DNA of 64,000 nt. Source: Aliivibrio sp. 1S175. GTDB taxonomy: Bacteria; Pseudomonadota; Gammaproteobacteria; Enterobacterales; Vibrionaceae. The stretch is from assembly GCF_001690985.1 (NCBI RefSeq), contig NZ_MAJS01000035.1, forward strand, positions 109,529-173,528. The letters run 5' to 3'. Shown here in pieces: positions 45,877-54,221 of this stretch. The first letter of the stretch is position 1; the number at the start of each line of letters is the position of its first letter. Made by a program: the position numbers and the translations under genes. The notes under the pieces were generated by a model that saw only the letters and a list, made by a program, of their open reading frames with translations, made no database searches and was not told the DNA's origin.

Positions 45877-47199
45877 TTATTTAATGAACTTAATTTTCAT
45901 TGCGTCAGCGTTAATTTTCTTATGTACGGGATACCCCATGGTTGCAACAATCATTGAAATATAAGGGTCAATATGACTAAAGAATTGCTTCCAACCTGCA
46001 CATAAGTAATTTAGCCCCGTATCCCCCTCAAGCGTTTTAGTAAAACGATTCTTAGGACACTCGCCATAACAAGCAAATTGATAGGTGCATTGTCGACATT
46101 GATTTGGTAAATCACCTTCTTTGGCTTTACCAAAGGCTTCTTGTCCTGATGAAAACTGCATATCCTCTAGGTTTTCATCATTAATATTTCCTAGTTTGTA
46201 ATCTGGATAAACATAATGGTCGCAAGCAAAAATATCTCCGTTATGCTCAATAGCTAAGCCTTTTCCGCACATAGGCGCAAATGTACATAATGGGTTCACA
46301 CGCCCCATCCATGTTTCGATACAGGCCTCAAAATAAGGAACATTCACTTGCCCAATATCGTTTGCTAACCATTCATCAAAAATCGTACACAAAAAAGAAC
46401 CCCATTGTGATGGAGAGACGCACCAAGACTCCACCACGGAGTTAGGATGGCTTGGTTCTAATTCTGGCATGCCTTGAAATAGAATTTCATCATCTGTCCA
46501 TTTTTGAGGTGCCGTATCACGGAATGATGTTGGCTCAACAATGGGAATAAATTGCAGTTGAGGTGAGCGAATTTCGTCTCTTAAAAAACGATAAACTTCT
46601 AATGGATTTGAGCCAGTAAGATTATTAACACAGGTTAATGTTGCAAATCTAACCTTATATTTATGAAGAATATCTACGCCTTTCATGGTTTGCTTAAACG
46701 TACCACGACCTGAGCGATTGGTACGATACGCATTGTGGATCATCTCAGGGCCATCAATACTTAAACCAACTAGAAAATTATTTTTGCTTAAAAATTTGCC
46801 CCACTCATCCGTTAATAAAGTACCATTTGTTTGTAAGTTATTCTCAATGGTGACACCTTTGGGACAATATTTTTTTTGCAGTTTCACGACATCTCTGAAA
46901 AAATTAACACCTAATAATGTGGGTTCTCCACCTTGCCAGTGAAAGACTATGTCAGGGAAGTTTTGTTGCTCAATATAGGTTTTGATATAGGTCTCTAGCA
47001 TCTCTTCAGACATTTGAGTACCACAGCCTTTTTCATGCCCCAACAACTCTTCTTTGCTTAAGTAATAACAATAAGTGCAGTCAATATTACACGCAGAGCC
47101 AATCGGCTTTGTCATGATGTTCATTCTTTGGATTGGTTTGCTACTAGTAGATAGGCAATTTAAATCTTGGGCTTGTGTAGATTGAGCTGTTGTGAACAT
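45877..47199 (-). CDS. Anaerobic sulfatase-maturating radical-SAM enzyme (anSME)
   Basis: 440 residues. The radical-SAM motif CNIDCTYCYYLSKEELL (C-x3-C-x2-C, about 38-45) has the YYLSKE continuation characteristic of anSME. QGGEPTLLG, LQTNGTLL and VGLSIDGPEMIHNAYR follow. The C-terminal SPASM region supplies Cys for two more [4Fe-4S] clusters (CTFAPMCGKGLAIEHNGDIFACDHY, CRQCTYQFACYGECPK). It converts the active-site Cys of the neighbouring sulfatase to formylglycine in the cytoplasm. GAGG precedes the ATG. The palindrome at 47306 lies 107-120 nt upstream. Confidence 0.93.
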   Translation of the reverse strand: MFTTAQSTQAQDLNCLSTSSKPIQRMNIMTKPIGSACNIDCTYCYYLSKEELLGHEKGCGTQMSEEMLETYIKTYIEQQNFPDIVFHWQGGEPTLLGVNFFRDVVKLQKKYCPKGVTIENNLQTNGTLLTDEWGKFLSKNNFLVGLSIDGPEMIHNAYRTNRSGRGTFKQTMKGVDILHKYKVRFATLTCVNNLTGSNPLEVYRFLRDEIRSPQLQFIPIVEPTSFRDTAPQKWTDDEILFQGMPELEPSHPNSVVESWCVSPSQWGSFLCTIFDEWLANDIGQVNVPYFEACIETWMGRVNPLCTFAPMCGKGLAIEHNGDIFACDHYVYPDYKLGNINDENLEDMQFSSGQEAFGKAKEGDLPNQCRQCTYQFACYGECPKNRFTKTLEGDTGLNYLCAGWKQFFSHIDPYISMIVATMGYPVHKKINADAMKIKFIK

Positions 47200-47305
47200 A
47201 GTAAACCTCGATATAAATGCACACGCCTTGTGCTAATAACGTCCAAATCAAAATAGATGATGATGTTTGAAGGGTTATTATCGAGAATTTATTCATAAAG
47301 ATAAC

Positions 47306-47319
47306 CAGTAAATATACTG
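47306..47319. promoter_or_regulatory. 14-bp palindrome, copy 1 (upstream of the sulfatase maturase)
   Basis: CAGTAAATATACTG, inverted repeat CAGTA-N4-TACTG. The identical 14-mer (inverted) recurs at 49113 and a close variant at 50165. I infer a common operator, most likely for the LuxR-type protein encoded at 49274. Confidence 0.7.
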
Positions 47320-47405
47320 ATTTTAGGTAGGGACAGGACATCCGAATCGCTTCAATAGCCGCCATTTAATACCATGAAGTGTGATTTCTGTTCTTTCCTA
47401 ACGAA

Positions 47406-47433
47406 CTAAACCCAACACAAGTGCTGGGCTTAG
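47406..47433 (-). terminator. Hairpin after the sulfatase gene
   Basis: A 13-bp inverted repeat (CTAAACCCAACAC ... GTGCTGGGCTTAG) whose two imperfect positions become G-U pairs on the minus-strand RNA. It is 27-54 nt past the sulfatase stop. The T-tract is weak, so termination may be partial. Confidence 0.5.
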
Positions 47434-47459
47434 ATTTTTCACCAAAAATATATGTTTAT

Positions 47460-49037
47460 TTATTGATATTGCGCACGCTGCCAAATATTCATTTTCTCAA
47501 CCATCTGATCGATAGAGAATGAACCAGGAACTTGACGTGGTGGGAACTCTTGGAATGTTTGTAAGAACTGAGCAGTCGAAGCTGCACCTAAGTACATGTA
47601 TGGTAGATGTTCAACATACCACTTAGTGTATTGACCTTCACGGTCTGCATTCTCATAAGGGTCTTGGCGTAAGTTGTACATTTTCGGAGCGCGAAGCTCA
47701 TTAAATGAACAGTTCCATGTTTCTAAACCATGGCAATTATTTACGCTGAACATTATTTTGTAATCACCAACACGAACCGCAGAAATATCACCAACATCCG
47801 TTGCATAGATGTAAGTTTTACGAGGCCATGATGCTAAGTTATGCTGAGTGTTTGCTTTACCCGTTTCTAACGCAGGCAGCAAGTTATAGCCATCTAAATG
47901 CACTTTGTATTTAGTGCCATTTAGTGTTTTACCTTCTTTTAATTCCGCAACAATATTTTTCTCGCCTGCTGCTGCTAAGAACATTGGAGCCCAATAGTTA
48001 TGTGCTGCCATCTCATTTGCAAATGATCCAGCAGGGATCTTACCAGGCCAACGCATCATTGCAGGAACACGGTGTCCACCTTCCCACGATGAGTTTTTCT
48101 CACCACGGAAACGTACTGTACCACCATCAGGCCAAGATAATTTCTCTGCACCATTATCTGTGGTGTATGAAACAATGGTATTGTCTGCGATTTTTAACTC
48201 ATCCAGTTTATCTAGCAGCTCACCCACCATATTGTCGTGTTCCACTAACCCATCGCCGTAAATACCACCACGTTGAGATATCCCTTTAGATTCTTCTTTT
48301 AAGTGCGTCCACACATGCATACGTGTTGAGTTAAACCATACAAAGAAAGGTTTTTTCTCTTTATGAGCTTTATCAATAAAACCCAGGGCTGCTGATAAGA
48401 ACTCTTCATCCACTGTTTCCATACGTTTGCGCGTTAATGGACCTGTATCTTCAATTTTTCCATCGGCGTATGAGTGAATGACACCGCGCGGTCCAAATTG
48501 CTTTTTAAACTCAGGGCTTTTTGGGTAATCAGGATGTTCAGGCTCTTCTTCTGCATTTAAGTGGTATAAATTACCGAAGAACTCATCAAAACCGTGCTTT
48601 GTTGGTAAATGTGAATCTAAGTCACCTAAATGGTTTTTACCAAATTGTCCTGTCATATACCCCTTATGTTTTAACATGGTAGCAATGGTTGGATCTTCTT
48701 TTCTCATGCCTTGAGTTGCCCCCGGCATACCTACTTTGGTTAGACCAGTTCGCATTGGGTGTTGACCAGTAATGAATGCAGAGCGGCCAGCGGTGCACGA
48801 GTTTTCACCATAAAAATCAGTAAATAACACACCTTCATTAGCGATACGATCGATATTTGGCGTCCAATGACCCGCTTGGCCCTTGGTGTAAGCACTTAAA
48901 TTATCCATACCGATATCATCACCCCATATTGCAAGAATATTTGGACGACTCGTATCAGTTGTTGCGTAACTAGACATAGCTGTAGACGCTAATACCGCAC
49001 CGATTGCTACTTGTAAAAAGGTTTTTTTATTAAACAT
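47460..49037 (-). CDS. Secreted Cys-type sulfatase (S1 family)
   Basis: 525 residues. Signal peptide 1 to about 25 (ending SSYAT). Metal-binding WGDDIGMDNLSAY, then SCTAGRSAFITGQ: the formylglycine site in C-x-A-x-R form, the Cys version that anSME can convert. GKNHLGD, TTDNGAEKLSWPDGG and HRVPAMMRWPGKIP are the further alkaline-phosphatase-fold motifs. It hydrolyses sulfate esters in the periplasm or outside; the substrate is unknown. Maturase and accessory genes follow on the same strand, and a LuxR-type regulator is divergent. The palindrome at 49113 is 76-89 nt upstream. Confidence 0.93.
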   Translation of the reverse strand: MFNKKTFLQVAIGAVLASTAMSSYATTDTSRPNILAIWGDDIGMDNLSAYTKGQAGHWTPNIDRIANEGVLFTDFYGENSCTAGRSAFITGQHPMRTGLTKVGMPGATQGMRKEDPTIATMLKHKGYMTGQFGKNHLGDLDSHLPTKHGFDEFFGNLYHLNAEEEPEHPDYPKSPEFKKQFGPRGVIHSYADGKIEDTGPLTRKRMETVDEEFLSAALGFIDKAHKEKKPFFVWFNSTRMHVWTHLKEESKGISQRGGIYGDGLVEHDNMVGELLDKLDELKIADNTIVSYTTDNGAEKLSWPDGGTVRFRGEKNSSWEGGHRVPAMMRWPGKIPAGSFANEMAAHNYWAPMFLAAAGEKNIVAELKEGKTLNGTKYKVHLDGYNLLPALETGKANTQHNLASWPRKTYIYATDVGDISAVRVGDYKIMFSVNNCHGLETWNCSFNELRAPKMYNLRQDPYENADREGQYTKWYVEHLPYMYLGAASTAQFLQTFQEFPPRQVPGSFSIDQMVEKMNIWQRAQYQ

Positions 49038-49112
49038 AAGTTCAGACCTATAATAATTAAAAATAAAATGTGGATACCTTTTTATTATTCGATCTTTGTG
49101 GTTTTAGGTAAT

Positions 49113-49126
49113 CAGTATATTTACTG
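49113..49126. promoter_or_regulatory. 14-bp palindrome, copy 2 (sulfatase / LuxR-type divergent promoter)
   Basis: CAGTATATTTACTG, the exact reverse complement of copy 1; 16 bases (ATCAGTATATTTACTG) are shared in that orientation. It lies between the sulfatase and its divergent regulator, the usual place for control of both. Confidence 0.7.
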
Positions 49127-49273
49127 CTTACCATTTTTTATTTTTATTTTGAAGATCAATTAGACATCCACAACCAACCCCAACAAATGCAACACTTTCA
49201 TTGAGAAAAATTGACAACAGACCAACAAAACTAAATAATGAAATTATTATAAAAACAAAGGGTTTATACTCAA

Positions 49274-50050
49274 GTGTCTGATAATTTTAAAAGCTTTGAA
49301 TCATTACTTATTGAACAGTCAAACATTTTAACTGCCAGCAAACCCCATGAGTTTAATAAGACATTTAAGATTGTCGCAACTCAAGCTCTTGAATGGTTTA
49401 ACCTTGATAGATTGAGCTTATTCCCAAATTCGATGATCTTACTCAACGATGGAAAAACCATTTCAGTTGCTCGTAATGAGATCCCAGATTTAGTCAAAAA
49501 CCGTTTTTTAAAAGGAAACTATAAAGATTACCTCAATCTATTAAAATCCAAACAACCTTGGCAAACATTTGATGGCGAAACATTAAAAACGCATAAACTT
49601 GATGTCATAAAAGAACTTTATGTGGAAGGCGTTAGGTGGCATGGTGTTGTTAGTTTACAGCTGTTTGGTCAAACTTGGGGGGCTTTAACTTTTTCTCGTT
49701 TTGATGACAAACATGTTCAACTTTCTCACCAAGATATGACTCGGCTTAAATTGTTATCTGACACATGGTTATGCTATTGGCAGCACACAACAATTTCTCG
49801 TAGTCTTCAAACTGATTCTCAGCAAACAGACAATGAAGGTGAGAAATTACTGCTTTTAAGTAAAAAGCAATGTTCCGTTTTAACGTTATTAGCTCAGGGG
49901 CTAACCGCAAAACAATGCGCAGATAAATTATTTTTAAGTTCTCGAACTATTGAGTCTCATAAATATCGCATGCTCGATATTCTCAACTTAGATAATCACA
50001 ACGAACTTATCCAATTTGCCCTGCGAAATGGATTAGGAATTAAAGACTAG
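49274..50050 (+). CDS. LuxR-type HTH regulator with GAF-like sensor domain
   Basis: 258 residues from a GTG start (AAAGGG about 11 nt upstream). The N-terminal 170 residues (FKIVATQALEWFNLDRLSLFPN, GVRWHGVVSLQLFGQTWGALTFS) look like a GAF/LuxR-type small-molecule domain, not an autoinducer domain I recognise. The C-terminal LuxR HTH (about 195-255) reads LSKKQCSVLTLLAQGLTAKQCADKLFLSSRTIESHKYRMLDIL. No receiver domain, so it acts as a one-component sensor. It is divergent from the sulfatase and flanked by the CAGTA-TACTG palindromes, hence probably the regulator of this cluster. Confidence 0.85.
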   Translation: MSDNFKSFESLLIEQSNILTASKPHEFNKTFKIVATQALEWFNLDRLSLFPNSMILLNDGKTISVARNEIPDLVKNRFLKGNYKDYLNLLKSKQPWQTFDGETLKTHKLDVIKELYVEGVRWHGVVSLQLFGQTWGALTFSRFDDKHVQLSHQDMTRLKLLSDTWLCYWQHTTISRSLQTDSQQTDNEGEKLLLLSKKQCSVLTLLAQGLTAKQCADKLFLSSRTIESHKYRMLDILNLDNHNELIQFALRNGLGIKD

Positions 50051-50119
50051 CTACGCTTATCGCTTTATTTTTAGTTTTAGTTCTATTTTTAATAAAGCGA
50101 TACAACCCTCTCCTTTATT

Positions 50120-50155
50120 ATCTTTTTTATCTTTTTTATCTTTTTTATCTTTTTT
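50120..50155. repeat. Tandem repeat, four copies of a 9-bp unit
   Basis: ATCTTTTTT repeated four times without change, directly before the palindrome at 50165. It is the kind of short tandem repeat that can change copy number by slippage. Within the 271-bp gap 50051-50321 there is also an inverted repeat TATCGCTTTATT ... AATAAAGCGATA (50058-50069 / 50091-50102). Confidence 0.85.
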
Positions 50156-50164
50156 AGCAAAAAA

Positions 50165-50178
50165 CAGTAAATTTACTG
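50165..50178. promoter_or_regulatory. 14-bp palindrome, copy 3 (upstream of the small-protein/HlyD operon)
   Basis: CAGTAAATTTACTG, a perfect 14-bp palindrome differing from copies 1 and 2 by one base. It is 144-157 nt before the ATG of the small membrane protein gene and 115 nt after the LuxR-type stop. Confidence 0.65.
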
Positions 50179-50321
50179 ATTAATCCCATCAATTTAATAC
50201 GTAACATCCCTCCTAATTTCTTTATCTCCAAAGATAAAGCTCTCTTTTAATTTATACCTATTTAAATAGTTGATTAATCAAATGCTGATTTAAATGGGTA
50301 TTACACCTTTTGGGAAACGAT

Positions 50322-50645
50322 ATGAGTTTGATCTCCATGCCATTCGTTGATACTGGCTTTGATACTGGTCTCCATGTTGTTGCTACCATTGTACTTATTG
50401 GTACTGTTTTTGGTGCACTGTATGGCTTTTGGAAATTTCACGAACTGCCAATTCATCATGCAGATAAAAAGAAGCATGGTCAAATGGCCCTTGTCACCAC
50501 TCTTACCTGGATAGGATTTATCTGGCATTGGGTATGGGTACTAGCAGTCATAATTGCATTTATTGATTCAGAAGAAACCATTCGACGTATCAGAACTATC
50601 TGGAACGACAGTACGCCACAACACCAACCAAACCGAGGAGAATAG
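50322..50645 (+). CDS. Small inner-membrane protein partner of HlyD-type adaptor
   Basis: 107 residues from the ATG at about 50322. Two or three hydrophobic segments (LHVVATIVLIGTVFGALYGF and MALVTTLTWIGFIWHWVWVLAVIIAF) and a short polar tail (NDSTPQHQPNRGE). It ends 2 nt before the HlyD-type gene. E. coli pairs such as yiaW-yiaV and yibI-yibH have the same layout of a small DUF3302-like protein plus an HlyD-family protein, but I am not sure this belongs to that family. Function unknown; probably a membrane partner. Confidence 0.7.
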   Translation: MSLISMPFVDTGFDTGLHVVATIVLIGTVFGALYGFWKFHELPIHHADKKKHGQMALVTTLTWIGFIWHWVWVLAVIIAFIDSEETIRRIRTIWNDSTPQHQPNRGE

Positions 50646-50647
50646 TT

Positions 50648-51871
50648 ATGTTAGAAGGCTTAGCTGTTTGGGCGCTCTTTATTTATATACTCCGTCTGGT
50701 TGGTATTCCGTGGGGAAAACCCTTTAAAATATTTGCTTATGGTGGTGGCTCCGCTTGGCTATTATTCGTATGGGTAGGATTAATTACTTGGGCACCAATG
50801 GATCTTTCTGGTGGCTCTGTTGTGCAATCTCCACACATTCAACTTCGTCCGGGTTCAACTCGCATCACTGGCAACATTGAAAGCCTTTATATTTCCCCAA
50901 ACCAAGAACTCACTAAAGGTCAATTAATCTATGAGATCGATGACGACTCATTTATTACTGCGCTTGATAAAGCTAAAGCACAATTGTCCATTGCGGATAT
51001 GGCGTATAAGTCGTCTGAACAAGACATTGAAATTTCAGAAACAAATTACCAAGCCGCACTGGAAGACATCGAAATAATCAAAAACCAAATAATGGCATCG
51101 CAACACGATTTAAAACTTAAAAAGCGTACCTTAAAACGTTATATGGATCAAAACAGTAAAGTAAAAAACACCATTACTGAAAGCGTGATTGACCAACAAA
51201 AAACAATCGTTGAAATAGCAAAAAGCCAGTTAGCCATTCTTAACTCACAATACGACAAATCTCTAATTACATCGAAAAAGAACCAAAATCTACTTCAGAA
51301 ATCACACATCACCGTAATGAGTAAAAAAGCGGATTACTCAAATAAACAGGCATCGTTAAAACAAGCGGAATGGGATTTATCTCAAACCAAAATTTATGCA
51401 CCTGCTGATGGTTACGTAACTAACTTTATGGCTCGTGAGGGGCAATTTATTGGGGCCGCTCCTCGTCTTAAAATGTACAGCAATGAAAAATTCGTTCTTA
51501 TGCGTATTAATCATCAAGCATTCCGTAATATCCATGTTGGGCAAGACGCTGAATTTGCAACCGCTATCTACCCTGGAAAAGTCTTTTCTGCCCAAGTAGA
51601 AGGCATTGTTGAAGCAACAGGCGAATCTCAAGGTTCTCTAATAGCCCGCGAAACAAACGTTCGTGCAACAACAGGCAAAAATGTAAAAAACAAACATCAC
51701 TTTGTCCGCTTAAAAATAAACGAACCTGAAGGCTACGATATACCTGTAGGCGCTGTTGGTTTAGCTTGGGTGAACGCAGAAAAACCCGTTCCGTTTTTAA
51801 ATTTCTTAAATGTTATACGCGGCATCATCATCCGTATGAAAGCACAGATTTATTACATATACAGTATGTAG
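50648..51871 (+). CDS. HlyD-family membrane fusion protein
   Basis: 407 residues. Two N-terminal hydrophobic segments (about 5-17 and 35-50), then a split lipoyl domain (HIQLRPGSTRITGNIESLYISPNQELTKGQLIYEID ... WDLSQTKIYAPADGYVTNFMAREGQFI) around a long coiled coil (about 100-235), and a beta-barrel domain. GAGGAGA lies before the ATG. It lacks a dedicated permease gene nearby, as for YibH/YiaV, so it may work with a distant efflux pump or only with the small protein upstream. It is under the third copy of the palindrome. Confidence 0.88.
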   Translation: MLEGLAVWALFIYILRLVGIPWGKPFKIFAYGGGSAWLLFVWVGLITWAPMDLSGGSVVQSPHIQLRPGSTRITGNIESLYISPNQELTKGQLIYEIDDDSFITALDKAKAQLSIADMAYKSSEQDIEISETNYQAALEDIEIIKNQIMASQHDLKLKKRTLKRYMDQNSKVKNTITESVIDQQKTIVEIAKSQLAILNSQYDKSLITSKKNQNLLQKSHITVMSKKADYSNKQASLKQAEWDLSQTKIYAPADGYVTNFMAREGQFIGAAPRLKMYSNEKFVLMRINHQAFRNIHVGQDAEFATAIYPGKVFSAQVEGIVEATGESQGSLIARETNVRATTGKNVKNKHHFVRLKINEPEGYDIPVGAVGLAWVNAEKPVPFLNFLNVIRGIIIRMKAQIYYIYSM

Positions 51872-52057
51872 ATAAACCTTGAAATAGTTCCATCAATCTC
51901 ATGATTATATTAATAAAATTCACAGAAAGAGAAGCCAATGAATATTGTTTATCTATTTTGTGTACTAATTAACTACCGATAAAACCACTATTTAGCTGAG
52001 TTATGTTCCTTATTTATTTTTTGGTTCATACTCAGCTTATTCTTTTTTGGGATCATT

Positions 52058-53224
52058 ATGAAAAAGACACTACTTGCATTACTTCTTTGCTCTTCTTACT
52101 CACAGGCAAGCGGCTTACTCTTGCAAGAGGCAGTCACCGCCAATGCCGGTACTGCTGGCGCGGGTGATGGCGTTTATACAGAAACAGCCACCGCAAACTG
52201 GACTAACCCTGCAACCATGTCTTACATGGGAGAAAGCAAAACCACCGTTAATTTGATGGTATTGGATCTCAGCATGGACTATGACGACAATCTACAGAAC
52301 AACAACGGTGAGGCTCATACTGTTATGCCCTCTGCCGGCATTTTTCATGTTCGCCAATTAAGCGAGACCGTTCATCTTGGCATAAACTTTGGTATCGTTG
52401 GCGGATCATCCATTGAGTATGGGGATGATTGGGCTGGTGCCGCATATTTAGATAAAGCATTCATGTCAGGAATGCAGATCAACCCAAGCCTAAGTTATAA
52501 AATTAATGACAACCTCTCTGTTGCTGTTGGCGCTCAATTTAGCTACGGTCTATTAGAAGTATCTACCTCTTCTCTTCAAACCAATTTAGATACCGATTGG
52601 GCTTATGGATTTAATGCCGGAACCATGTACCAAGCAGACAAATGGGCTATAGGTTTAAGTTATCGCTCAAAAGTTACACATGAGTTTGATGTTGAAGCTA
52701 ATACCATAAATAGAACTATTCCACTTGGCACTGAATTGCTTATCCCAACCATCATAGATCTAAGCGGTAACTATAACTTAACTCCTCAATTGGTATTATT
52801 GGCTTCAGTTCAATACCACGGTTGGAGTGATTTCGCTAACACACCAATTTATACTGATTCGCTTTCTCCAAAATCAATCGACCGTAATTGGGAAGATGTT
52901 TGGAAATTCGCCATTGGTGCTGACTACCAACTCAATGAAAAATGGGCATTAAAAGCGGGCTTCTCTTATGAGACCTCTCCACAAGATGACCCATCAATGC
53001 AGTGGGTAGACCTTCCTGTCGGAGAACAATACCGTTACTCAATGGGAGCAAGTACCTACTGGAACACTAACCGAATCGATTTCTTTTATGAATACGCTGA
53101 TTTCGGCACAATGGCAATGGATCGTGAAATTGGTCCAGTTCGTGGCCCTAACGCTCCTCTTCCTGATCTTGACGGTACATTCGAAGGACATATCCACTTT
53201 GTCGGTATGAACGTAACATTCTAG
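52058..53224 (+). CDS. FadL/OmpP1-family outer-membrane channel
   Basis: 388 residues. Signal peptide 1-17 (LLALLLCSSYSQASG). The mature N-terminus GLLLQEAVTANAGTAGAGDGVYTETATANWTNPATMSYM is the plug-like hatch start of FadL/TodX proteins, followed by an amphipathic beta-barrel ending in F (GHIHFVGMNVTF), the outer-membrane sorting signal. Such proteins let hydrophobic molecules (fatty acids, aromatics) cross the outer membrane. The 186-bp upstream gap has no copy of the palindrome, so its link to the sulfatase regulon is positional only. Confidence 0.88.
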   Translation: MKKTLLALLLCSSYSQASGLLLQEAVTANAGTAGAGDGVYTETATANWTNPATMSYMGESKTTVNLMVLDLSMDYDDNLQNNNGEAHTVMPSAGIFHVRQLSETVHLGINFGIVGGSSIEYGDDWAGAAYLDKAFMSGMQINPSLSYKINDNLSVAVGAQFSYGLLEVSTSSLQTNLDTDWAYGFNAGTMYQADKWAIGLSYRSKVTHEFDVEANTINRTIPLGTELLIPTIIDLSGNYNLTPQLVLLASVQYHGWSDFANTPIYTDSLSPKSIDRNWEDVWKFAIGADYQLNEKWALKAGFSYETSPQDDPSMQWVDLPVGEQYRYSMGASTYWNTNRIDFFYEYADFGTMAMDREIGPVRGPNAPLPDLDGTFEGHIHFVGMNVTF

Positions 53225-53235
53225 TGAGTTAAAAG

Positions 53236-53263
53236 TGAAGCACTGTTGTAAGTGCTTCATTTC
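53236..53263. terminator. Terminator after the FadL-type gene
   Basis: TGAAGCACT (53236-53244) pairs with AGTGCTTCA (53251-53259), followed by TTTCT. Convergent position, may serve both neighbours. Confidence 0.7.
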
Positions 53264-53292
53264 TAGCATAAATCAGGCGTAAACAAGAGTAA

Positions 53293-54075
53293 TTAAAAGC
53301 GATAATCAACACCAAGAGAGGCTGTTGTTTCATTTGATGATATTTCACCTCTAGAGGTATCATTCAACTGAATCATATCGTATTTAAGCTCAAACATAAT
53401 GTTGATATTTTTGTCTGCAACTTTGGCTTTTATCCCTTGTACCCACATAATATTCGCCACTTGCATATCAACACCGCCATAAGATGAACCAAGATTCACA
53501 TTAAATACCGAGAAGTGCGTATCGTTCCAAGGATGTAAGGCATATAAGTTCACTGAGCCCAAATGTGCTTCTTCACCACCTAATGCTGCTGACACTTGGC
53601 TTGAGGTGATTTTAGGGATCGGAGAGCCGGCCATTCCTGTTGCTAATTCTGCAATGTCGTTTGTTTTAAAATCAACATAGGTGTAATTTAATGATGGAAA
53701 AAACAGAGTACCTTCGTCGCTCGATAGTGGCAACATGTAACCCGCAGTATACATACCAGCCGCTTCATCTAAATGGTAAACATCAACATATACACCACCA
53801 AAACTGTCAAAATGCGCAGCACGTAAACGAGCATTATGGGACTGAGTGTAATATTCAGCAAACCCTACCGTTTGTGAAATATCACTGGTTAACCCACTTG
53901 CACCCCCACCCGCCAGTAATTTTAATTCACCATCTTCATCAGCAAATACAGCTGCACGAGCACTACTATTACGAGGATCCGCATCATGGTATCCCTCTGT
54001 TTTACCCTCGTTAGCACTTACTGTGGCTGACATTAATAAACTGGTAATCACTGCGCCGATTATTGTTTTATTCAT
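53293..54075 (-). CDS. Putative outer-membrane beta-barrel protein of unknown family
   Basis: 260 residues. Signal peptide 1 to about 21 (ending SATVSA). The rest alternates aromatic and polar residues as in beta-strands (VYVDVYHLDEAAGMYTAGYML, FFPSLNYTYVDF, NIMFELKYDMIQL) and ends SLGVDYRF with the terminal Phe expected for an outer-membrane barrel. I do not recognise the family. It is convergent with the FadL-type gene and divergent from the LysR gene, which may control it. Confidence 0.7.
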   Translation of the reverse strand: MNKTIIGAVITSLLMSATVSANEGKTEGYHDADPRNSSARAAVFADEDGELKLLAGGGASGLTSDISQTVGFAEYYTQSHNARLRAAHFDSFGGVYVDVYHLDEAAGMYTAGYMLPLSSDEGTLFFPSLNYTYVDFKTNDIAELATGMAGSPIPKITSSQVSAALGGEEAHLGSVNLYALHPWNDTHFSVFNVNLGSSYGGVDMQVANIMWVQGIKAKVADKNINIMFELKYDMIQLNDTSRGEISSNETTASLGVDYRF

Positions 54076-54221
54076 AATTTCATCACTCTTATTATTATGG
54101 CTAGTCGCCGAATAGTTATTGTGGTATCACTTTAATCACAGATAAGATTTCAAGCCACTTATAGCAATAATAAGCATTACTAATACACCTTAGACACAAT
54201 GACATTTAACGAGGAGATCTC

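Noticed and set aside
47924-48289. 121-codon frame opposite the sulfatase
   Set aside because: Lies fully inside the sulfatase gene; His- and Gln-rich artefact of antisense codons.
53691-54014. 107-codon frame opposite the outer-membrane protein
   Set aside because: His/Gln-rich antisense shadow of a gene with signal peptide and barrel pattern.
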